Origin: JBBQNY01 sp038330365 | GTDB lineage: Bacteria > Pseudomonadota > Gammaproteobacteria > Xanthomonadales > Ahniellaceae | Assembly: GCA_038330365.1 (NCBI GenBank) | Contig: JBBQNY010000036.1 | Span: 1-22,724 of the forward strand | Direction: 5' to 3' | Length of the DNA: 22,724 bases | In this document: positions 7,719 through 14,911 of the stretch, piece after piece | Position numbering within the stretch: the first letter of the stretch is position 1 | Layout: the number at the start of each line of letters is the position of its first letter | Program-made: the position numbers and the translations under genes | The notes under the pieces: model-generated | The model's database searches: none | Told to the model about the DNA's origin: nothing | What the model saw: the letters and a program-made list of their open reading frames with translations, nothing else

Positions 7719-8105
7719 TACGTTATCTACTCCGTTGCGGGAGGCGCGACCAGATTCCAGCTGTCGCCCCCGATTGATAGTCACTGTGGACTCAGTGCGC
7801 CCCTAATCCAGGGAATTGATCCATATTAATGGGAATAGTTCCAGTGCGCCCGAATATTTCCCTGCATTGCAGATCGTCAGTGGTCCCTGGTCCAGGCGCG
7901 TGCCCTGCGGGTAATGCTCTTGCCCGGTGCCCGAATGAAATTCGAGCGGGGCAACTCTGGTGCAATCGAGTCCTTGCGGCCTCGCCCCACAGCGGTCTCG
8001 ATGGAGCGGTGGTTGTGGGTATCGAGTCCCCCTGCAAGAATCAGCCGACAATGAGGGGGGTTTCAGGGACGATACGCAGTGGCGGTCTTGCGGGGGCAAC
8101 GACAC
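7719..8105. other. 387-bp gap upstream of the H-NS gene, holding an AT-rich patch
   Basis: No convincing gene is present on either strand; the open frames here lack family-like sequence and good start sites. The divergent start codons of the H-NS gene (7718, minus) and the unknown gene (8106, plus) border it, so promoters for both must lie inside. The patch at about 7800-7870 (containing GATCCATATTAATGGGAAT and CGAATATTTCC) is much more AT-rich than its surroundings and is a plausible site for promoters and H-NS binding. I could not assign specific -35/-10 boxes. Confidence 0.5.
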
Positions 8106-8942
8106 ATGAGTTGGCTGGACGAGCTGGAGGCACAGGCAGAAGCGCGCCGCACGGGCGGAGATGATGTCGAGCGTTCACGCGAAGCCTGTGAGGCTGCGTA
8201 CTCGGAACAACTGGTACCGGCGATGCAGGAACTGCACGCCTATCTCCGCCGACTGGTCGATTCCCTCATTTATCTCAAGCCGGTGGTGCGGCTCGAGTAT
8301 CCAGTCTCGGGCTACGGCGCAGTGCCGGCCCAGCTCGCCCACGACTACGACCTCACGCTGGCCACCGAGGCCCGTTCCACCACGATCAGCGTCCGCTCCA
8401 CGGCGGTCGTCCTGACCGAGGAAGCACCCGTGCTTCCCATCGAAGGCGCCGCCAAGATGCGCGCGATCAACGGTGCGTTCCAGAAGGCGCGGCTTTCAGG
8501 ATTACAGGATTTCCGCAAGGACGACGCTGGCGAGATGGTCGCAGGCCAGTTCAGACCACGCGGCAAGATCCAGTTGCAGGCCGACATCCGGGCCGATGCC
8601 GAAAGCGGTCTGGTCAAGGCAACTTTCCTCAATCACGACGACTGGGGCACGCGGGTTCGCAGCTTCACACCGGCGCAGATGGATGCGGCCTTGTACGACC
8701 GTCTCGGCCAGTATGTCGCCCGGCAGTCCGACGATCTGTTCCGGGAGGAATTGTCGGCCTCGATACGCCACAACCTGCAGCAGAAAATCCAGCAGAACCA
8801 GTTGCGCCGGAAGTGGGAAGACAAGCTGGCGGTGCAGCAGCGCGAGGAGCTGGAACGCATGCGCCGCAATGGCGTCAGCGTCGATGTAGAACCTCCGGGC
8901 CTTGGCCTGATCGGAAGATTGCGCGGCCTTTTCAGCCGTTGA
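8106..8942 (+). CDS. Protein of unknown function, 278 residues
   Basis: I do not recognise this protein. It begins MSWLDELEAQAEARR, has no signal peptide or membrane segment, and appears soluble. The middle (about 60-200) looks like a mixed alpha/beta domain. The last third is strongly helical and charged (RHNLQQKIQQNQLRRKWEDKLAVQQREELERMRRN), probably a coiled coil, and the C-terminus ends in a basic amphipathic stretch GLGLIGRLRGLFSR that could touch membrane. The ATG at 8106 is chosen because GGGGGC precedes it and the sequence becomes protein-like there; a GTG at 8079 is possible. Codon use matches its neighbours. It stands alone, convergent with proS across a REP pair. Confidence 0.75.
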   Translation: MSWLDELEAQAEARRTGGDDVERSREACEAAYSEQLVPAMQELHAYLRRLVDSLIYLKPVVRLEYPVSGYGAVPAQLAHDYDLTLATEARSTTISVRSTAVVLTEEAPVLPIEGAAKMRAINGAFQKARLSGLQDFRKDDAGEMVAGQFRPRGKIQLQADIRADAESGLVKATFLNHDDWGTRVRSFTPAQMDAALYDRLGQYVARQSDDLFREELSASIRHNLQQKIQQNQLRRKWEDKLAVQQREELERMRRNGVSVDVEPPGLGLIGRLRGLFSR

Positions 8943-8988
8943 TCCGCACGTAAACGGGGCTCGTGTTTTCGCGCGCGCCTCTGCCTTC

Positions 8989-9015
8989 GTAGGAGCGCGC
9001 TCGCGCGCGATGGCG
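8989..9015 (+). repeat. REP-like palindrome, left copy of an inverted pair
   Basis: This 27-bp unit begins GTAGGAGCGC and ends GCGCGATGGCG, with the internal perfect palindrome GAGCGCGCTC. It pairs with the inverted copy at 9055-9081 (26 of 27 bases identical) across a 39-base loop. It lies between the convergent stop codons of the unknown gene and proS. Confidence 0.85.
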
Positions 9016-9054
9016 CAATGCCCAGTCCGGAGCGCGCGTTCCAATTAACCATGC

Positions 9055-9081
9055 CGCCATCGCGCGCCAGCGCGCTCCTAC
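9055..9081 (-). repeat. REP-like palindrome, right (inverted) copy
   Basis: This is the inverted partner of 8989-9015, differing at one central base. Together they could fold into a long hairpin at the end of both convergent transcripts. No transposase of the REP-associated (RAYT) type is present in this window. Confidence 0.85.
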
Positions 9082-9121
9082 ACGAGGAATGAAATTACGC
9101 GCGCGAATCGAAGCATGCGGA

Positions 9122-10816
9122 TCAATCCCGCATGAGGCGCGCGATGAGGTCTTCCCGCGCCAGCGCTTCGGCATCGCCGCCCGCGCGCGCCTTGTATTCG
9201 AAGGTGCCAGCGGCGAGACCGCGCTCGGAAACCACAACGCGATGGGGAACGCCGATGAGTTCGATGTCCGCGAACATCTGCCCGGCCCGAAGACCGCGAT
9301 CGTCCAGACAGCAGTCGACGCCGCGCTCCAGCAGTTCCCGGTAGAGCGCCATCGCGGCTGCGGCGACGCTGGCATCATTCTTGGGATTGATGACGCAGAC
9401 CGCCACCTGCCACGGCGCCATGGCGGCGGGCCAGCGGATGCCAGCCTCGTCGTAATTCTGCTCAATGGCCGCCGCCACGATGCGGGAGACACCGACGCCG
9501 TAGCACCCCATCTGCATCGGCACGGCACGGCCCTCGGCGTCGAGCACGGTTGCACCCATCGCCTCGGCGTACTTCGCGCCGAGCTGGAACACATGTCCGA
9601 CTTCGATGCCGCGCGCGATCGCGAGTTTGCCGTTGCCGTCGGGCGAGGCGTCACCCGCCACCACGGTGCGCAGGTCCACCACCTGGAACGCAGCATTGGC
9701 CCAGGTCGCGCCCATCCAGTGTTTGCCGGCGACGTTGCCGCCGCAGACAAAGGCTGGCAGTGCCGCGGCACTGCGATCGACCATCACCGGCACGGTGGAG
9801 TCGAGCCGGAAGGGTCCGACGAAACCGGGTTCCGAACCCAGCGCGCGGATCTCATCCTCACTCGCGAATGTCATCTCGCCGGCGAAACCGACGACGTGCG
9901 CGGCCTTCACCGGATTGATCTCGTGATCGCCACGCACGCACAGCAGCACGCTGCCCGCAGGTCCTCGCACCACCATCGTCTTGACGCAGTGGGCAGCCGA
10001 CACCTCCAGCGCCGTCGCGACATCCACAATGGTCTTCTCGGTCGGCGTATCGACCAGCGCCGGCTCGGCATCTGCATGCATGACCGGCGGATCCAGAGCC
10101 AGCGCTTCGGCGAGCTCGACGTTGGCGGCGTAGTCCGACGTGTCGGAGAAGGCGATGCGGTCCTCTCCCGAGTCGGCGAGCACATGGAACTCGTGTGAAG
10201 CACTGCCGCCAATCGCACCCGTGTCGGCCGCTACCGCGCGATAGCGCAGGCCGAGCCGCGTGAAGATACGTTCGTAGGCTGCGTACATGTTGCGGTATTC
10301 GCGATCCAGGTCTTCGGCATCGAGATGGAACGAGTAGGCGTCCTTCATCAGGAACTCGCGCGCGCGCATCACGCCGAAGCGCGGACGGATCTCATCGCGG
10401 AACTTGGTCTGGATCTGATAGAAATTGACCGGAAGCTGCTTCCAGGAGCGGATTTCCTGCCGCGCGAAATCGGTCACGACCTCCTCGTGCGTGGGACCGA
10501 AGCAGTACTCCGCACCCTTGCGGTCGGCGAGCTTGAGCAGCTGGCCGCCGAACTGCTGCCAGCGACGTGTCTCTTCCCACAGCTCTTTCGGCTGGATCGC
10601 AGGCATCGAAATCTCGATGGCGCCGGCGCGGTCCATTTCCTCGCGCACGACGTTTTCGACCCGACGCAAAACACGCAGGCCGAGCGGACTCCAGGTGTAG
10701 ATGCCGGCCGCGAGCTTGCGCACCATGCCGGCGCGCAGCATCAGGCGGTGGCTGGCGAGCTCAGCGTCGGCAGGGACTTCCTTGACGGTTGCGAGGTGGA
10801 ATCGGGACAGCTGCAT
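9122..10816 (-). CDS. proS: Prolyl-tRNA synthetase, bacterial type with editing domain
   Basis: A 564-residue class II aminoacyl-tRNA synthetase that charges tRNA-Pro; the length is close to the E. coli enzyme. The N-terminus MQLSRFHLATVKEVPADAE is typical. Motif 2 (KFRDEIRPRFGVMRAREFLMKDAYSF) is at about 138-163 and motif 3 (GCYGVGVSRIVAAAIEQ) near 435-450. Between them lies the YbaK-like insertion domain that clears mischarged alanyl-tRNA (TPTEKTIVDVA, HCVKTMVVRG, DHEINPVKAAHV). The start at 10816 is preferred because AGGA lies about 8 bases upstream; ATGs 2 and 13 codons earlier lack suitable spacing. Two DUF4124 genes lie upstream on the same strand. Confidence 0.97.
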   Translation of the reverse strand: MQLSRFHLATVKEVPADAELASHRLMLRAGMVRKLAAGIYTWSPLGLRVLRRVENVVREEMDRAGAIEISMPAIQPKELWEETRRWQQFGGQLLKLADRKGAEYCFGPTHEEVVTDFARQEIRSWKQLPVNFYQIQTKFRDEIRPRFGVMRAREFLMKDAYSFHLDAEDLDREYRNMYAAYERIFTRLGLRYRAVAADTGAIGGSASHEFHVLADSGEDRIAFSDTSDYAANVELAEALALDPPVMHADAEPALVDTPTEKTIVDVATALEVSAAHCVKTMVVRGPAGSVLLCVRGDHEINPVKAAHVVGFAGEMTFASEDEIRALGSEPGFVGPFRLDSTVPVMVDRSAAALPAFVCGGNVAGKHWMGATWANAAFQVVDLRTVVAGDASPDGNGKLAIARGIEVGHVFQLGAKYAEAMGATVLDAEGRAVPMQMGCYGVGVSRIVAAAIEQNYDEAGIRWPAAMAPWQVAVCVINPKNDASVAAAAMALYRELLERGVDCCLDDRGLRAGQMFADIELIGVPHRVVVSERGLAAGTFEYKARAGGDAEALAREDLIARLMRD

Positions 10817-10932
10817 CGGCATTCCTGGAGTGGCTGCGAGCGGATGTGGAAGCACCCCAGTCGCGAAAGGTCGCGCATTCTACCGGCCACCAGCGATTGT
10901 CCGAACCGGATTGCGGCCCGCACCGAACGGGA

Positions 10933-11301
10933 TCAGCGTCCGGACGTAGCAGATGGATTCGTGGATGGCACCACGTTGCGCTCGGGATCGATGTCGACTT
11001 CAACGAACGGTCGGTCCTGCGGTGGCACGTCGGTGAAGTGCACCACGCCCGCAGCGTCCGTCCAACGGTACAGCGGGCGTGCTGGCGCGGCGTTTGCACC
11101 GCGTTCGCCACGTGCCGGCGAGGCATCCGAGGAACTGGAAGGCAACGGTGACAACGCCGGACGACCGTCAGGGACAGGATCGGCTCGCGCCAGGAACCAC
11201 GCCAGCGCGACGGCAATCAGCAGCCCGGCAATCATCACTCCGGGATGAATCTCGCCGCGCACGGCGCGCTGCCCGATCCAGCGCGAATTGATCCGCGACA
11301 T
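10933..11301 (-). CDS. DUF4124 domain membrane-anchored protein
   Basis: A 122-residue protein with one membrane helix (about 21-38, GVMIAGLLIAVALAWFLA), a Pro/Ser-rich linker, and a short DUF4124 domain near the C-terminus (LYRWTDAAGVVHFTDVPPQ, 78-95). DUF4124 is a small envelope domain common in gammaproteobacteria, with no defined biochemical role; the YRW-D-GVVHFTD pattern is its hallmark. It lies 32 bp downstream of another DUF4124 gene and 116 bp upstream of proS, all on the minus strand. The start is the ATG of MSRINSRW; its ribosome binding site is weak, so the exact start is less certain. Confidence 0.82.
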   Translation of the reverse strand: MSRINSRWIGQRAVRGEIHPGVMIAGLLIAVALAWFLARADPVPDGRPALSPLPSSSSDASPARGERGANAAPARPLYRWTDAAGVVHFTDVPPQDRPFVEVDIDPERNVVPSTNPSATSGR

Positions 11302-11333
11302 GCGGCACAGACCCGGGAAGCCAGCCGATCCCG

Positions 11334-11768
11334 CTACTCGGCGCAATAGACCTTTGCCTGCTGACGGCGGCGTTCGAGTTCGGCGAGATGCTGCTCGGAG
11401 GTGAGCGGCTCCTGCACGCCATCGCCGTTGAGGTCCATGGAAACGCGAGGGTTGTTCTCGAGCACCACGACCGCTTCGCGCGAAAGCTTGCAATTGGAGC
11501 TCTGCGGTCCACTGATGCGGGTGGAAGCGGCGGTCCCACCGGCAGTCGTGGCGGCACTGGTACCACCCTCGCTCGAGACGGGCGGCGCCTTGGCCGAAGT
11601 GACCACCGAGTGCCGGATGGAAACCTTCTCCGCGTTGACGCCTTCGGGCGCGTTGCTGCTGTAGTGCCAGACGCCCTGGGCGTCCTTCCACTTGAAGATC
11701 TGATCCTCGGCGAGCGCGGAACCGCAGCCGATGACCACCACAAGCAGCAATGCAAATCGGATCTTCAT
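11334..11768 (-). CDS. Periplasmic DUF4124 domain protein
   Basis: A 144-residue exported protein. The signal sequence MKIRFALLLVVVIGCGSALA could be cleaved after ALA (residue 20), or read as a lipobox V-I-G-C15; both remain possible. A DUF4124 domain follows at once (DQIFKWKDAQGVWHYSSNAP, 22-41), then a Thr/Ala-rich linker and a C-terminal region with two cysteines (93 and 142) that could form a disulfide. The stretch DLNGDGVQE (112-120) resembles a calcium-binding loop. GGAG lies 7 bases before the start, which makes this start firm. Function unknown. Confidence 0.86.
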   Translation of the reverse strand: MKIRFALLLVVVIGCGSALAEDQIFKWKDAQGVWHYSSNAPEGVNAEKVSIRHSVVTSAKAPPVSSEGGTSAATTAGGTAASTRISGPQSSNCKLSREAVVVLENNPRVSMDLNGDGVQEPLTSEQHLAELERRRQQAKVYCAE

Positions 11769-11937
11769 GAGTTTCTCCAGGGCAGGCCCACTGATTAACA
11801 CTGCGTGCCGGACCTTACAAGCCGACCACGTCCCATTCGAGTACTTCTGGCTGGCGGGGGTTCACGCTCGGACTGGCGGTGCGTGCCGGTACGGCAGCGG
11901 TGCCGCCGCAACCGTGCGGCTATCGCCGCGCACCAGA

Positions 11938-12027
11938 AAACCTTCGATCAAGGCCACGCCGGCGTTGCCGCCTGGCGCGCGCGCTTTCCGGGCAGCATGC
12001 CGCCGACGCGACATGGAACAGAGGACT
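11938..12027. mobile_element. MITE-like element C, 90 bp, essentially two inverted ends
   Basis: The left end (11938-11964) matches the element B end at 19 of 24 core positions, and the right end (12001-12024, extending to about 12027) also matches at 19 of 24, in inverted orientation. Both keep the CCTYYG outer core and the YCGGCG inner end. Only 36 bp of interior remain. It lies in the 302-bp gap between the divergent DUF4124 and pssA genes; the rest of that gap (11769-11937) shows nothing else I can identify. Confidence 0.55.
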
Positions 12028-12037
12028 CCCAAGGGTC

Positions 12038-12046
12038 GGATACACT
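12038..12046 (+). promoter_or_regulatory. Possible -10 box for pssA
   Basis: GGATACACT lies 25 bases before the pssA start and resembles an extended sigma-70 -10 element (TACACT). No good -35 box is found at 17 bases upstream; that position falls in the right end of element C. Weak prediction only. Confidence 0.25.
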
Positions 12047-12070
12047 CCCCAAAGCCCCGGAAACGTGACC

Positions 12071-12850
12071 ATGACCGATTCACCCGACGCCAGGCCGCGC
12101 CGTCGCGGCATCTATCTGCTGCCCAACCTGTTGACCACGGGCGGCATGCTGGCGGGCTATTTCGCCATTGTGGCTGCGATCGGGGGTCGCTACGTGGCCG
12201 CAGCGGTCGCGGTATTCGTCGCCGGACTGCTCGATGGCATCGACGGCCGCGTGGCGCGGATGACCAACACGCAGACGGAATTCGGCGTCCAGTACGACTC
12301 GCTGGCCGATCTGGTGAGCTTCGGCGTGGCGCCTTCGCTGGTGATGTTCACCTGGTCGCTGTCAACGCTCAAGGCCGCGGGTCCTGCATGGGGCAAGGTT
12401 GGCTGGGCCGCCGCGTTCATCTATGCCGCCTGCGCGGCGCTGCGCCTGGCGCGCTTCAATACCCAGGTCGGCACGCAGGACAAGCGCTATTTCCAGGGAC
12501 TGGCGAGTCCGGCCGCAGCGGGCTTCATGATGTCGTTCGTGTGGCTGGCCAACGAGCTTCACTACGACGGCCACGAAGTTGCATGGCTGGCGCTGCTCAT
12601 TACCCTGAGCTCGGCGCTGCTGATGGTGAGTCGCGTGCGCTATCTCAGCCTCAAGTCCGGTCACCCCCGCGAACGCATGCCTTTTTACGCGGTGCCGCTG
12701 GTCGTCATCATTCTGGTGGCGATTGCAATCCAGCCGCCGCAGATGTTGTTTGGCATCGCGTTCGTATACGTGATGAGCGGCATCGTGCTGACGCTCTGGG
12801 GTATGCGCCGCCTGCGCGCACGCCGTGAGCCGGGAGCGCGCACACCGTGA
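12071..12850 (+). CDS. pssA: CDP-diacylglycerol-serine O-phosphatidyltransferase (phosphatidylserine synthase)
   Basis: A 259-residue integral-membrane CDP-alcohol phosphatidyltransferase that makes phosphatidylserine, the precursor of phosphatidylethanolamine. The catalytic signature D-x2-DG-x2-AR-x8-G-x3-D-x3-D is complete at residues 55-80 (DGIDGRVAR ... FGVQYDSLAD). The N-terminus GIYLLPNLLTTGGMLAGYFAIV is typical of the membrane-bound PssA type, and about eight hydrophobic segments follow. The start MTDSPDARPRRRG is chosen because residues further upstream would be element C sequence. The stop overlaps the GTG start of the phosphatase gene as GTGA, which ties phospholipid synthesis to the regulatory and transport genes downstream. 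Confidence 0.94.
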   Translation: MTDSPDARPRRRGIYLLPNLLTTGGMLAGYFAIVAAIGGRYVAAAVAVFVAGLLDGIDGRVARMTNTQTEFGVQYDSLADLVSFGVAPSLVMFTWSLSTLKAAGPAWGKVGWAAAFIYAACAALRLARFNTQVGTQDKRYFQGLASPAAAGFMMSFVWLANELHYDGHEVAWLALLITLSSALLMVSRVRYLSLKSGHPRERMPFYAVPLVVIILVAIAIQPPQMLFGIAFVYVMSGIVLTLWGMRRLRARREPGARTP

Positions 12851-14133
12851 GCGCGGCGTTGCAGGCCAAGGCCGAGACCGACTCCGCGGCCGGAGGCAAG
12901 GCGCCCGGTATTGACGCCAGCATGCTGGCGTCGCTGGCGGACCTGAGTCAGGCGCTGGCGCTTTCGGTGGACATCACCCGCACACTTGATCTGCTCGTAA
13001 ACCGCATTGTCGAGACCATGGGCGCGGAAGCCGCATCGATTTTTCTGGTCGACGATTCCGGCACCCAGCTCGAGTGCCGCGCCTGTGCCGGGCCCGCCGA
13101 CATTGTGGGCCTGCGTGTTCCGATCGACACCGGCATTGTCGGGCGCACTTACGAGAGCAACGCATGCAGCATGGTGCGCGATGCCTCCAGCGATCCCGAC
13201 TTCGCCACCAAGATCGATGACCGCACCGGCTTCGTGACACGCTCGATCCTGTGTGCGCCACTGTCCGTTGCCAGCGGCCCGATCGGCGTGATCGAGGTCC
13301 TGAACAAGCGCGACGGCGCATTGTTCGACGACTCCGATCGTGAACTCCTGCGCATGCTCGCGGCACCGGCCGTGCTCGCGGTCGGCAACGCGCAGATGGC
13401 CACCGACCTGATCGAGAAGAACCGCATCGTGCGCGAACTGCAGCTGGCACGCCGGATGCAGCGCATGATGCTGCCGAAGCGCCGCCGCTCCGGCTTTCCC
13501 GTTATCGCCTTCAATCGGCCGGCGAACGAGATTTCCGGTGACTTCTATGATTTTTTCGACCTTCCCGACGGGCGTATCGCCTTCACCGTGGGCGATGTTT
13601 CCGGCAAGGGACTCGATGCATCGCTGCTCATGATCCGCACCGCCAGTCTGCTGCGCTGGATTGGCAAGGAAGGACGCCACAAGCCGTCGGACTGGCTGAC
13701 GCTCGCGAACGCCGAACTGGCAAGCACCGTGTCCGGTGGCATGTTCGTCTGCGCAGTGGCGGGCTACTACGACCGCAAGAAGGGACACGCGCAGTGGGCC
13801 AGTGCGGGCTTCCCGCCCGCGCTGCTGCGCGACGCCTTCGGCGAGCTGCAGGAACTCCCGGCAGGGGGCCCGCCACTCGGCATCGTCGAGGATTGCGAAT
13901 GGCAGGATGAATCGGTCGACATGAGCCGTGGAAGTCTCTACTTCTACAGCGATGGCGTCACCGACGTGGTGCAGGCGAACGGCGAGCGACTGGGCGTGGC
14001 CGGCGTGCGCACCCTGATTGGCGGGCTGTCGCACCTGCCCGCCGAAGCCCGATTGCGCGCCATGCTCGGCATCCTCCGTCGCCTGAAACTTGCCGACGAC
14101 ACCACGTTGATGCTGATCGAGGGCGGTCGATGA
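12847..14133 (+). CDS. RsbU-like GAF-PP2C phosphatase of a partner-switching module
   Basis: A 428-residue predicted cytoplasmic serine phosphatase. A GAF sensor domain spans about 30-180 (SVDITRTLDLLVNRIVETMGAEAASIFLVDD). A helical linker with ELQLARRMQRMMLP, the usual RsbU bridge, leads into a SpoIIE/PP2C domain (about 205-428). Metal-binding residues are present: D232 in GDFYDFF, D250 in GDVSGKGLDAS, D369 in YSDGVTD and D417-D418 in ADDTTLM. In Bacillus such enzymes dephosphorylate the STAS antagonist RsbV. The gene begins with GTG overlapping pssA and ends with ATGA overlapping the kinase gene. The GAF ligand is unknown. Confidence 0.92.
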   Translation: MSAALQAKAETDSAAGGKAPGIDASMLASLADLSQALALSVDITRTLDLLVNRIVETMGAEAASIFLVDDSGTQLECRACAGPADIVGLRVPIDTGIVGRTYESNACSMVRDASSDPDFATKIDDRTGFVTRSILCAPLSVASGPIGVIEVLNKRDGALFDDSDRELLRMLAAPAVLAVGNAQMATDLIEKNRIVRELQLARRMQRMMLPKRRRSGFPVIAFNRPANEISGDFYDFFDLPDGRIAFTVGDVSGKGLDASLLMIRTASLLRWIGKEGRHKPSDWLTLANAELASTVSGGMFVCAVAGYYDRKKGHAQWASAGFPPALLRDAFGELQELPAGGPPLGIVEDCEWQDESVDMSRGSLYFYSDGVTDVVQANGERLGVAGVRTLIGGLSHLPAEARLRAMLGILRRLKLADDTTLMLIEGGR

Positions 14134-14585
14134 GTGGCCCGGCGCTGTTGAGTCTCGAGATGCCAGCGCGGCCCGAGGCGCTGGCGGATCTGCGCGTCGC
14201 GCTGCGCGATGTCTTCGCCCGCGCGTGTGTGGAAACGACCGCCGCCGAGATGCTGGTGCTGGCCATCAACGAGGCGGTGTGCAACGTCATCCGCCACGGC
14301 TACGCAGGGCGCGGAGACGGCAAGCTCCACCTGCGTATCGAGCGCGCGCGTGGCATTCTGCGCATGCGCCTCCGGGACGCTGCACCGCCGGTTGATCCGG
14401 CACGCATCAAGCCGCGCGATCTCGACGAATGCCGGCCCGGCGGCCTCGGTATCAATTTCATCGATGCGACCATGGACAGCTGGCGCGTGCGTCCGCTGCG
14501 GCGGCGCACCGGCAATGTCATGACCATGCGCAAACGGCTACGTGGCGTCCGCGCCAAGGTTGCCGGCAACAGGGGAACGAAATGA
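14130..14585 (+). CDS. RsbW-like serine kinase (HATPase anti-sigma type)
   Basis: A 151-residue GHKL-fold kinase of the RsbW/SpoIIAB type, expected to phosphorylate the adjacent STAS protein. The N-box AINEAVCNVIRHGY lies at residues 45-58 (Glu48, Asn52) and the ATP-lid motif GGLGINFI at about 107-114. The G1 box reads RDAAPPVDP where most relatives have D-x-G, so the glycine is replaced by alanine; activity may be altered. It overlaps both neighbours by ATGA. No sigma factor gene accompanies it, so its binding partner may not be a sigma factor. Confidence 0.88.
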   Translation: MSGPALLSLEMPARPEALADLRVALRDVFARACVETTAAEMLVLAINEAVCNVIRHGYAGRGDGKLHLRIERARGILRMRLRDAAPPVDPARIKPRDLDECRPGGLGINFIDATMDSWRVRPLRRRTGNVMTMRKRLRGVRAKVAGNRGTK

Positions 14586-14911
14586 ACAGCTGCGATACCG
14601 ACAGGCAGGACGGGCTCGCGCTGGTGCGCGTGCGCGGCGAAGTCGACATGTCCTGGTCGCAGGATCTTCGCCGCGAGATTCTCGATGCGCTGGCACTGGG
14701 CGACCCCGTCGGCGTCGATCTCTCCGAGGTGTCGTACATGGATTCCTCGGGGATCGCCGCACTGGTTGAGGGTTTCCAGCAGGCCCGTGCGAAGAAGCGG
14801 CGCTTCAGCCTGGTCGCACCCAGCCCTTCCGTTCGTGGGGTACTCGAACTCGCGCGCCTGGATCGCGTATTCCCGATAGTCGAAAGCGTCGGCGAAGCGC
14901 GTGACGGCTGA
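14582..14911 (+). CDS. STAS-domain anti-sigma antagonist (RsbV/MlaB-like)
   Basis: A 109-residue single STAS domain. The phosphorylation loop is YMDSSGIAAL, with Ser55-Ser56; the second serine corresponds to the phosphorylated residue of B. subtilis SpoIIAA/RsbV. It begins at the ATG overlapping the kinase stop (ATGA), although the reading frame is open further upstream. It also occupies the place of MlaB, the STAS subunit that binds the MlaF ATPase in the E. coli Mla transporter, immediately before the permease gene. It could therefore be a partner-switch antagonist, a transporter subunit, or both. Confidence 0.92.
   Translation: MNSCDTDRQDGLALVRVRGEVDMSWSQDLRREILDALALGDPVGVDLSEVSYMDSSGIAALVEGFQQARAKKRRFSLVAPSPSVRGVLELARLDRVFPIVESVGEARDG

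Noticed and set aside
9089..10198. A 369-residue plus-strand open frame across proS
   Set aside because: It is the antisense shadow of proS, which has all class II motifs.
12685..14034. A 449-residue open frame on the minus strand across the phosphatase gene
   Set aside because: It is antisense to a gene with clear GAF and PP2C motifs, is rich in His/Arg/Gly as expected from GC-rich mirror frames, and shows no family-like sequence.
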